Source of the DNA: an uncultured Pseudomonadota bacterium
Lineage (GTDB): Bacteria > Pseudomonadota > Alphaproteobacteria > Rs-D84
Assembly: GCA_902788485.1 (NCBI GenBank)
Contig: CADAKI010000004.1
Coordinates: 1-64,000, forward strand
Direction of reading: 5' to 3'
Length of the DNA stretch: 64,000 nucleotides
Below, one piece after another: positions 46,488 through 54,588 of this stretch; the first letter of the stretch is position 1; every line of letters begins with the position of its first letter. The notes under the pieces are model-generated. The model was not told the DNA's origin. It ran no database searches and was given only the letters and a program-made list of their open reading frames with translations. The position numbers and the translations under genes were made by a program.

Positions 46488-46853
46488 TTACTCTACACAA
46501 CTATAAGAATAAGCTTCTGGCATTTTATATAAATTGTTAGTAACTGCATCAACAAATATCGGCACTATCCCAAACAAAACACCTGGAATAATATCTAAAA
46601 ACACAGCACCAGAATTTAATTGCCTTTCCACATTAACCTGAGGACATTTTGAATTTTTGTTAGCAATAAAAATTTGTTCTTTGGAATATATTTGCATACT
46701 TTCATCAGGCTTAATTTTATACATTCCACTATCAGATGTAACACTTATAACATCACTTGAATTATTATATACAGTTGTTCTATGGTTACTACCAATCCCA
46801 ATAGCACCACAAGAAGTCAATAAAAACATCGCACACAATAAAATTTTTTTCAT
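46488..46853 (-). CDS. putative lipoprotein
   Basis: A 121-residue protein with a lipoprotein signal (MKKILLCAMFLLTSC, lipobox LTSC-G). The mature part has a small beta-type domain (TTVYNNSSDVISVTSDSGMYKI) and then a hydrophobic stretch (FLDIIPGVLFGIVPIFVDAV). Two later cysteines could form a disulfide. No family assigned. Confidence 0.75.
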   Translation of the reverse strand: MKKILLCAMFLLTSCGAIGIGSNHRTTVYNNSSDVISVTSDSGMYKIKPDESMQIYSKEQIFIANKNSKCPQVNVERQLNSGAVFLDIIPGVLFGIVPIFVDAVTNNLYKMPEAYSYSCVE

Positions 46854-46919
46854 ACCTACACCTTTTTGATTATATTCCCAGTGTAAAATACGATAATAAA
46901 CTTTGCAATATGTTATTTT

Positions 46920-49900
46920 TTAAATTCCCAAACGATGTGATAATTTCATCATAAATATTGATTCATTTCCAAACGCGTCTGTATTGTTTGGATTGACGCG
47001 ATAAATAAAGCCCAGCGCACCATCCGTCCATTCACCAAATTTATGACGATACGATGCATTCAAACGATATTCACGTGTCTCTGGTGTTAAATCAATACTG
47101 CGTTCACCAAAATTGTTCACAACCAACGCGCCATTATTATCCATACCAACATCCGCAACAGAATAACGCATCGCGCCCGATGTTAATGCCAATGGCATAC
47201 TGACCATCAATTCAAAATTACCAAAATTCATACCCGCCGCAAACGCATTTGATTTTAATTCGGATACACCACTTATCACACCACCCGTCACATCACCCGT
47301 ACGCGTCCAGGCATATGTTCCACGCAATGTTAAATTTGCCCAATCATTAAACGAATATTTAATAACAGAATCAATATAGTTCGTATCCGCGCCACCTAAA
47401 TCTAAAAATCCATAGCCCGCCGCACCCAACACAGTATTCGTCTCGTGCATCGTTCCAAAGTTCGACGCAATCTGCAATTTATCACCGCGGAAAGAAATTC
47501 CTGATTCCGCCCCCATCACATCACCCAGTTTTGCCGACGCAAAATTATTCGACACCGCCGGGTCATTTTCCAACAAACCATCTGTGGTTATATTACCAAC
47601 AAACGCACGTCCCGAAACACCGAATCGACCGGACTTTAATTCCACCGCATTGGACAACGCATTCGATGTCAACGCCAACACCGGATTGGCCATCCCGCCG
47701 AAACGTCCCGCCCCATCAGTCAAATAGTGCTGATATTCCGATTTAAACCCAAACCGGTCATTATCCCACGCAATAGATAACGCATCCACCCCCGACATAT
47801 TATCATCGTATGCGCGTTCACTGCGCGCGAAACCAAATTTGAAATTACCAACCGTCACAGAATTATCCACATCCCGCGTTTTTAATTCCGCCAAAGTATC
47901 ACCCAAATATAACCCATGCGACGCGTCGCCACCCAACGCAACATCTGTATTCCATTGACGCATAACCGACATTGCGCCATCCGCCGACCGCACCACATCA
48001 TACGCCGCAACCGGAATTGTCGCACCACGCGCCCCAAATACCCCTGTTCCCCGTAAAGTGGACATACGCAAATCATCCCAAAAAACTTTATTTGATGACA
48101 CAATATTACCGTTCGAAAAATAGTAAATTTTTTGTCCGGGCGTTGTTGCGCGTTCCAAATTTATCAACCCATAACCAAATGTTTTTTGAAATTCTTTTAA
48201 ATACAAATCTCCTGTCAATGCATCCGCAGAATTTGATATAGTAAAACGATCCTTTAAATAGGTAACCAAATCGTCTTTGCTAAACCAATCATCATTTGAA
48301 TTTTTCGCCAAAAAAGGACCGTCCGCCGTCAATGCCAACAAATTAAATATTTCTTGATTTGACATATATGCAAAGGATTTTTTCAAAGACGCCACCGCAC
48401 CCGCCATTGACGCAACCGCATATTCCGCCGTATCACCCGGCGCGGCGAAACACCATGGGTCGATAGATGTGGTTCCTGTCCCCGCAACATCACACATACG
48501 CGAACGATAAAAAACCGTTGGTGCATCTGTATATGCCCATTGTGACAATTGTATTTTTCCAAAATTCGAACCGGTCCCATCACCATAATTAGACACGCTT
48601 GTCGCACTGGATGTTCCTGTTTCATGCTGAACCGCAACAACTGACATAAAATTTTTATTAATCAAACCATTATACAAAACCGGCACATAATTTTCAAATG
48701 TCGCTTCAACATTTGTTCCCGACGCATAATTTGAAAGTTTATATCCACCCACAGAATTTATAATTATTGGTGATGTTGGCGTATATCCAGAAAACAACCC
48801 ATCTGCAACATTCCCCTGACCCGCACCATACCAATTTGTCACCAAACTTTTAAAACTGTCTACATCATTCACACCTGCAACAATATCATACGTTGCAACA
48901 GACAACGACGCTGGAATCAAACTGGCATTTGCGACAACATCTGTTTTGCTCAACACACCAGAAAACAATTCATAATTTCTGGCCACTGCATTTTGCATCG
49001 CCTGATAATTATAATATGGAATACTTGCATCTAAATTATCTTTTCCTCCACCGGTTCTGAATACAGCCAAAGAACTAAACGGTGCAAAACCATACAAATC
49101 ACCCGTTGCCCCCCAACCGGCAACAATTTTTGCAATATTATTATCTATTATCCCTGCGACCGAACTTTCCACCGCCGTGTTATTTCCAGACAAATCAAAC
49201 ACCGTATATTCCGTCGTCCCCGAACAAGAACTTCCATTACACACAGAATCACTGTAATTTTGATATTTATCAGAATATAAAACTGTTGAAGAATCCGTCA
49301 CCGTTGGTCCCGCAACATATGCAATACCACCATTACGCGACAAAGAACCGCCCGAATTTACATTTATACCATTTGTCGTAATCAAACTAACAATCGCCGG
49401 CGCACCACCACCAACAGTCACCCCCGATACTGACAACCGCAACGGCGCATGCGTGGACGCATCACGAAATATCGTTTGCCCATAATATTGATTTGCAAAC
49501 AAATTATACCCATGCGCAATCAATAAATAATTTTGCATATCAGAACCCTGAATAAAATCAAAATTATTTTCTCCTTCACTCGACACCCAGGCATCTGCAC
49601 TGACGACGATATTTGGATTAACCACCCCATTTTCCAAATATGCCGGACTGTATGGAACAGTAAACATCGGTGTCACATCAGATGAATCATTCCCACCGCC
49701 ACCACTGTTACTGCCGTGGCCACCTGTTCCAACCCCGGAATCACCGCCACCACCATCAAATGCGTCGGTTGCCCACAAAACACCCGCAATTCCACCGGCA
49801 ACCCCGACGGCACCCAACATCAATTTATGTGTTGGTGACAGCCCCGAAAACACGCCGGTATCCGATGTTGGATTATTTCGCGCACGATAATTTTTTATTT

Positions 49901-50177
49901 GCCGATCGCACTGTGATGCATCGGCACCATACATTTGTAAAACCTGGACCGCACGAACATCATTATTCATAACCGCGGTGCACACAACCGACAGCCCCGT
50001 CGAATCGACATAGTTCACATTTGCACCACTGTTGATTAAATTTTGCATCAAACGTGTATTTCCATTACGCGCCGCAGACAACAGTTGCGCCGCCATATTA
50101 AAATCAGTCCCCGCCGCAATCGATGCAACCGGCGCGAACATCATCAACAAAAACAAAATTCGATTAAATCTGATCAC
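46920..50177 (-). CDS. autotransporter with ankyrin repeats and degenerate subtilase-like passenger
   Basis: A 1085-residue outer-membrane protein. Signal VIRFNRILFLLMMFAPVASIAA with a GTG start fixed by the GAGAGAGAG site. Residues about 30-95 hold two ankyrin repeats (AARNGNTRLMQNLINSGANVNYV; VRAVQVLQMYGADAS). A hydrophobic Gly-rich segment and a GGGGNDSS linker follow. The central region aligns by eye to S8 subtilases: SSVAGIIDN...GFAPFSSLAVFRT where HGTHVAGII...GVAP is usual, and later YAVASMAGAVASLKKS where GTSMAAPHVAGAAAL is usual. The catalytic His is absent. The C-terminal about 270 residues form a beta barrel ending SHRLGI. Activity as a protease is unlikely. Confidence 0.78.
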   Translation of the reverse strand: MIRFNRILFLLMMFAPVASIAAGTDFNMAAQLLSAARNGNTRLMQNLINSGANVNYVDSTGLSVVCTAVMNNDVRAVQVLQMYGADASQCDRQIKNYRARNNPTSDTGVFSGLSPTHKLMLGAVGVAGGIAGVLWATDAFDGGGGDSGVGTGGHGSNSGGGGNDSSDVTPMFTVPYSPAYLENGVVNPNIVVSADAWVSSEGENNFDFIQGSDMQNYLLIAHGYNLFANQYYGQTIFRDASTHAPLRLSVSGVTVGGGAPAIVSLITTNGINVNSGGSLSRNGGIAYVAGPTVTDSSTVLYSDKYQNYSDSVCNGSSCSGTTEYTVFDLSGNNTAVESSVAGIIDNNIAKIVAGWGATGDLYGFAPFSSLAVFRTGGGKDNLDASIPYYNYQAMQNAVARNYELFSGVLSKTDVVANASLIPASLSVATYDIVAGVNDVDSFKSLVTNWYGAGQGNVADGLFSGYTPTSPIIINSVGGYKLSNYASGTNVEATFENYVPVLYNGLINKNFMSVVAVQHETGTSSATSVSNYGDGTGSNFGKIQLSQWAYTDAPTVFYRSRMCDVAGTGTTSIDPWCFAAPGDTAEYAVASMAGAVASLKKSFAYMSNQEIFNLLALTADGPFLAKNSNDDWFSKDDLVTYLKDRFTISNSADALTGDLYLKEFQKTFGYGLINLERATTPGQKIYYFSNGNIVSSNKVFWDDLRMSTLRGTGVFGARGATIPVAAYDVVRSADGAMSVMRQWNTDVALGGDASHGLYLGDTLAELKTRDVDNSVTVGNFKFGFARSERAYDDNMSGVDALSIAWDNDRFGFKSEYQHYLTDGAGRFGGMANPVLALTSNALSNAVELKSGRFGVSGRAFVGNITTDGLLENDPAVSNNFASAKLGDVMGAESGISFRGDKLQIASNFGTMHETNTVLGAAGYGFLDLGGADTNYIDSVIKYSFNDWANLTLRGTYAWTRTGDVTGGVISGVSELKSNAFAAGMNFGNFELMVSMPLALTSGAMRYSVADVGMDNNGALVVNNFGERSIDLTPETREYRLNASYRHKFGEWTDGALGFIYRVNPNNTDAFGNESIFMMKLSHRLGI

Positions 50178-50237
50178 ACTCTCTCTCGATATACCTTGAA
50201 CAAAGGTTAGCACATAACAAAAAAACAAGTCCACAAA

Positions 50238-50266
50238 AAAATCGCCATAGAACCTATGACGATTTC
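50238..50266 (-). terminator. terminator
   Basis: Stem AAATCGTCATAG-gtt-CTATGGCGATTT (minus strand, one mismatch) followed by T run. Confidence 0.75.
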
Positions 50267-50288
50267 ATAATAATAAACAAATAGTTAT

Positions 50289-50801
50289 TTAACGAACGCG
50301 TTTAGTTTTTTCAATACATTGAATACTGATAAAAACACCTTTATTTGTATCTTTTGGTTTATCCGCATATACCGTGTCGCGTTTCACAATAACAACCGTA
50401 TCAGGTGTGCATGGTTTCGGTTTTGCCGCCGGCACAGTATCACGTGGCACCGGACGACGCGGACGCACAACCGGTTTCTTATTACAATCACAGCAACTGT
50501 CCACATGTGCCAAAATCGTATCTGCTGTTTCTTGCAAAGCATCAACTTTTTCCTCGGTGCGATTTACTATTTTATTATTTTCAACCGCAACATTATATAT
50601 CGCGGATACAGACGCTTCGGTAGCCATATTATCAGCCACAGAATCAACCGTTTCTGCGACATCACGCACAATTTCATTTGTTTCACGCGATTTATCGCCA
50701 TCAGAACAATTTTTTACACTTATTCCCAACAAAGCAGCCATCATCACAAACAATGCTGGTTTTTCCGCACGTCCTAAAAATCTTTTAAAATCAAAAGCCA
50801 T
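50289..50801 (-). CDS. hypothetical membrane-anchored protein
   Basis: A 170-residue protein with one N-terminal membrane helix (about 15-29), a helical coiled-coil middle (about 40-100), then CCDC and a Pro/Arg/Lys-rich tail with DTV repeats (RDTVPAAK, PDTVVIVKRDTVY). Such a layout suits a periplasmic spacer. No family recognised. GGAG precedes the start. Confidence 0.7.
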   Translation of the reverse strand: MAFDFKRFLGRAEKPALFVMMAALLGISVKNCSDGDKSRETNEIVRDVAETVDSVADNMATEASVSAIYNVAVENNKIVNRTEEKVDALQETADTILAHVDSCCDCNKKPVVRPRRPVPRDTVPAAKPKPCTPDTVVIVKRDTVYADKPKDTNKGVFISIQCIEKTKRVR

Positions 50802-50932
50802 GTTTTGCTCCTTGCTCTATTTCACAATTGACAAAATAATACAAATTTCCGCTTTTGTCAATAAAAATATTCTTTTCTAAAAATCACTTTTACCCGGGGG
50901 CTTTTTTTGATATAATAACCGAACGAGAGAGT

Positions 50933-51781
50933 ATGACAATCAAAATCGCAATTTTCATCATCGGTTTAATCGCCACGCCCGGAATTGCAACGGCGGCGAC
51001 GTGTTCACGCATAAATTTAACGCGATGCTTGGATTCCGCATGCGCAATAAATTTGTCTGCAAATCCATCGGCACGATGCCAATACTGTGGCACGGCAGAT
51101 GCCGGGACCCCGCCAACAAATCTGCGCGCGGTCGGCACCGCCGCATCGAAAAATACAATTTCGGCACGTGATTTGAAATCGGCACCATCAGACCCCGGCG
51201 AACGGTACATATGGGCAACCGAGAAATGTTTATCAATGGTGGCAAATTGCACAACCGATGATGTGGACGAAACATACGACGAATTGATTGAAAAATCGTG
51301 CAACGCGGCGGGCCTGGCAATGGACACATCGAAATTACAAAAACAGGTCACCACAAACACCAAAACACAATCCGCATGCACGAACGAGATTACGGTTTGC
51401 ATGACCGCCGACAATAAATGTGGCGCGAATTATTCTAAATGCACAGACGACGCCGCATTTGACGGATTTTTTGCGACATGCGCGGTAAACGCCACCGGAT
51501 GCACAAATTTCACACGTGGCGCACTGGACACGATTGACGCCGCACGCAAAAGCACATTGTCCGCCACATCTGCAAATATTGATACGATTGCAAACGCCCA
51601 TAAAAATACACGCGAACAAAAATTATCATCCATAAATTCCGGATGCAAAAACGATTCTGATTTTAACAAATGCATCAACACAGTTTGTCAAAACAATACG
51701 GTTGATAATTGCGCAACCGACAAAACAATCGCAACCACACTATGCGAGTTTCATAAAACAGCATGCACAAAAATAAAGTAA
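50933..51781 (+). CDS. secreted CX6C-repeat cysteine-rich protein D
   Basis: A 282-residue exported protein; signal MTIKIAIFIIGLIATPGIATAA. It holds a full C-x6-C-x6-C-x6-C unit (ACTNEITVCMTADNKCGANYSKC) near residues 152-174, plus other paired cysteines (CQYC, CINTVC). TATAAT (50911-50916) lies 16 nt before the ATG, so the leader is about 9 nt and consists largely of the CGAGAGAGT ribosome site. It is co-transcribed with 51789 (7-nt gap). Confidence 0.82.
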   Translation: MTIKIAIFIIGLIATPGIATAATCSRINLTRCLDSACAINLSANPSARCQYCGTADAGTPPTNLRAVGTAASKNTISARDLKSAPSDPGERYIWATEKCLSMVANCTTDDVDETYDELIEKSCNAAGLAMDTSKLQKQVTTNTKTQSACTNEITVCMTADNKCGANYSKCTDDAAFDGFFATCAVNATGCTNFTRGALDTIDAARKSTLSATSANIDTIANAHKNTREQKLSSINSGCKNDSDFNKCINTVCQNNTVDNCATDKTIATTLCEFHKTACTKIK

Positions 51782-51788
51782 AACAAAA

Positions 51789-53534
51789 ATGGCAACAAAA
51801 CCAAATTCGAAACTTTTAATTTTATACTGTTTAATTTGTGGAATTATTTTCGCAAACAACGCATTTTGTGCAGAAATCGTCAATAAATCATCGCGTTTTG
51901 CAACCATGTTATCATCCAATAACAATGGTGAAAAATCTGAAAATTCATCGGCGATTGCGGAACAGATTCGTGCACAACGCGCCGCGATTGATGCACGTGA
52001 TAATCAAACAATCCAAAACCAACAAAATAAAACGGGCGCAACATCAAACAAATGCGACAACGATTTACGTAAATGTATTGAATCGAAATGTGGCACCGAT
52101 TACGCGAAATGCTCAACCGATTCCGACACAACTTTCTCGGATAAATTAAACGCATGCAAAAAAAACGCAACATGCACCGCACACGAGTTTTCTGTATTCG
52201 TCAACGAAATCAAAGAAGATAAAAAACAAGAAATAAAATTATCATCATACACAAAAACCACAGATTGCGGAAATCGGTACAATAATTGCATAATCACCGA
52301 ATGCGGAAAAACATTTGATAAATGTTTATCTAAATCCGCCGGCGACCGTGCGATTACAAAATGCAAAACTATCGCCGACCAATGCCGCGAAGCCGATTCC
52401 GGGATTACCGGACGCGCCGGACGCGTGTTTGGCATTGTGCGCACATCGGCCGAAAAACAAATCGCGGCGGATGAAAAAAAATTACGCGACATGCGCACAC
52501 AAATGCGCACATCATGCGAGTCCTTGGGCGCAATGTTTGACGAACGTTCATTGGATTGCGTGTTTACGGTAAATTTCTTGGCGGGCGACCCATTAAAACA
52601 AATGGCATCAAAAAAATTATACGCCGGTTCGGTATTTAGTTGCACACCCGATTGGTTTGGTATCGACATCACAACATTCCGCGAAAACGCATATCGTTTA
52701 ACACGCGAACAAACAGCGGCATCATCTGCGATGCTGGGTTCTGGACTTGGTACGTTGACCGGTGCATATACATCGGGCGCAATCACGCGCGCAGGCGACA
52801 CACAAAAAGCCAAAAACGCATTAGAGCAAGCATGCAACGAAAACAATCAAATCTTGGGCGACGATGGCAAATGTCGTGATATGACCAACAAAGAAAAATG
52901 CGAATCCAGTGACGGTGATTGGAAAAACAATCAATGCATTTGCGATAACGATAAAAAAGCAGACAATGGTGTCTGTGTTGATAAATCCGCCGACGAATTA
53001 TGTCGCGATTCCGGTGGTACACCAAACGGTGGCAAATGCAATTGTACCGGTAATAAAAAAGAACAAAATGGTATTTGCGTCGATTTAAAACGAAAAGAAC
53101 AATGTGATAAACAAGGCGGAACATTAACCATATTGGGCAAATGCGAATGTTCAAAATTACAAACATTACAAAACGGAAAATGCACAAACAACAATGCAAA
53201 AATCACTGAATTTCAAGATAAATGCATCGGATCCGATGGAACTTGGAACGACAACAACACATGCACTTGTCCAGATGGCAAAAAGGCAAACAAAAATTAT
53301 ACATGTGTCAACACATTTGGAACAAACATGAAAAACGTTGCTAAAAAAGTTGTTTCTATTGGAAATTCGGTAAACAAAGCAACAACTGGTGCACAAAAGA
53401 CATTAGTATCAGCCGCAGTACAAAGCGAAGGCATCCCAAAACCCATAGCTGATGCCGCAGCCAACCTGGGAATAGACGCACGCGACGAATTATTTAACCA
53501 AGGCCAACAATTAATACTGGGCAGCGAAAGATAA
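51789..53534 (+). CDS. secreted CX6C and EGF-like-repeat cysteine-rich protein E
   Basis: A 581-residue exported protein; hydrophobic signal LLILYCLICGIIFANNAFCA. Residues about 80-200 contain two C-x6-C-x4-C-x6-C units (KCDNDLRKCIESKCGTDYAKC, DCGNRYNNCIITECGKTFDKC). A Gly/Ala hydrophobic stretch (AMLGSGLGTLTGAYTSGAI) is near 315. About 355-520 hold four tandem repeats of roughly 35-45 residues with the pattern C...G.W/G...C-x-C...NG-x-C, resembling EGF-like modules. A helical tail ends the protein. It follows gene D directly. Confidence 0.82.
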   Translation: MATKPNSKLLILYCLICGIIFANNAFCAEIVNKSSRFATMLSSNNNGEKSENSSAIAEQIRAQRAAIDARDNQTIQNQQNKTGATSNKCDNDLRKCIESKCGTDYAKCSTDSDTTFSDKLNACKKNATCTAHEFSVFVNEIKEDKKQEIKLSSYTKTTDCGNRYNNCIITECGKTFDKCLSKSAGDRAITKCKTIADQCREADSGITGRAGRVFGIVRTSAEKQIAADEKKLRDMRTQMRTSCESLGAMFDERSLDCVFTVNFLAGDPLKQMASKKLYAGSVFSCTPDWFGIDITTFRENAYRLTREQTAASSAMLGSGLGTLTGAYTSGAITRAGDTQKAKNALEQACNENNQILGDDGKCRDMTNKEKCESSDGDWKNNQCICDNDKKADNGVCVDKSADELCRDSGGTPNGGKCNCTGNKKEQNGICVDLKRKEQCDKQGGTLTILGKCECSKLQTLQNGKCTNNNAKITEFQDKCIGSDGTWNDNNTCTCPDGKKANKNYTCVNTFGTNMKNVAKKVVSIGNSVNKATTGAQKTLVSAAVQSEGIPKPIADAAANLGIDARDELFNQGQQLILGSER

Positions 53535-53544
53535 AAATATTTTT

Positions 53545-53582
53545 TCCACAAATCGCACTTTGAACTCTGAACTTTGAAAATA
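53545..53582. repeat. intergenic repeat fragment
   Basis: CGCACTTTGAACTCTGAACTTTGAAAA resembles the ends of the element at 16230-16465 and the tails at 112, 12570 and 15340. It lies between two convergent gene ends. Confidence 0.55.
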
Positions 53583-53583
53583 A

Positions 53584-54450
53584 TTATCTTATTTTCAAAA
53601 ACATTGTCATGGCGGATTTATCATAAATCAAATTTGCCCAGTTGCAAATTTCTTGTTCAACCAATTTGTATTTTGCATGACGCGCCAATGCCAACGATTG
53701 CAACAAAGAATCAACCACAATCACACCATTCGCATTTAAATGTGTGCGCATATTATTTAACACCGCAACAATATCTGATGTCGCGTTCACATATTGCAAC
53801 ACATTGGACAGGTAAATAATATCATATTTTTTATCCGTAATCCGACCCGACAAATCAAACAAATCAGACCATATAAAATTATATCGCCCCGACACATTTT
53901 GTTTCATTGCGACAAATTCTGTGCTATCTGGGAAACACGCAATTTCACCATTTGATGTGTGCATAAAAATTCTGCATTTACGCATACCGTGCAAATATTC
54001 CAATGTATCATGCGTCACGGCACGCACAACAACATCACGCGATAAACAATTCAATACATCTGGTGCGGTTTGAATATCACGCAAGACATGAACATAATCA
54101 TAAAAACAAAAATTATTTTTCAACATATATGTTTTTACATCCATAACCACACGCGCATTATACGATATATCAAACGTATCAACATGTTGCGCACCATAGG
54201 CACTTAAAAACAAAGGCGCATCCCCACTGCCTGCGATGGCCAAACAATTTTTACCCGCCGGTTTTAAAATTTGCATTATTGATTGTAATTGTTCGTTTGA
54301 CGAAACATATGCCGGTGAATAAGACGAAAATGCCGCCCCACGCGGATTTAATTTGCGCGATTTTTCAACAAATAACACCCGACTGAAACTACCATCCCCG
54401 TCGGTTCTGTATCCAACCCGTGCATCATCTATATTTATATCATACAGCAT
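53584..54450 (-). CDS. putative SAM-dependent methyltransferase
   Basis: A 288-residue protein with a Rossmann-type AdoMet site: CLAIAGSGDAPLFLSAYGAQHVDTFDIS (about residues 69-96), where the acidic residue after the second strand would bind the ribose. A later YDIIYLSNVLQYV matches motif IV/V of class I methyltransferases. The substrate is unknown. The region YSPAYVSSNEQL before the fold is conserved-looking. Single gene. Confidence 0.68.
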   Translation of the reverse strand: MLYDINIDDARVGYRTDGDGSFSRVLFVEKSRKLNPRGAAFSSYSPAYVSSNEQLQSIMQILKPAGKNCLAIAGSGDAPLFLSAYGAQHVDTFDISYNARVVMDVKTYMLKNNFCFYDYVHVLRDIQTAPDVLNCLSRDVVVRAVTHDTLEYLHGMRKCRIFMHTSNGEIACFPDSTEFVAMKQNVSGRYNFIWSDLFDLSGRITDKKYDIIYLSNVLQYVNATSDIVAVLNNMRTHLNANGVIVVDSLLQSLALARHAKYKLVEQEICNWANLIYDKSAMTMFLKIR

Positions 54451-54528
54451 ACTTTGTCCTTTTTATATTATTATGGACAAATTTTATTTTATGTCAAATT
54501 ATTTTTCACCACTGTTGGAAAAAAAATA

Positions 54529-54556
54529 GCAAATGCCGAAATAATTCGGCACTTGC
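54529..54556 (-). terminator. terminator
   Basis: Stem AAGTGCCGAA-ttat-TTCGGCATTT on the minus strand followed by T run. Confidence 0.8.
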
Positions 54557-54588
54557 ATATACTCAAAATCCCCAAGATTTCGAATTGA

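Noticed and set aside
52100-52846. 248-residue frame opposite the cysteine-rich gene at 51789
   Set aside because: The plus frame has a signal peptide and repeat structure; the minus frame has none.
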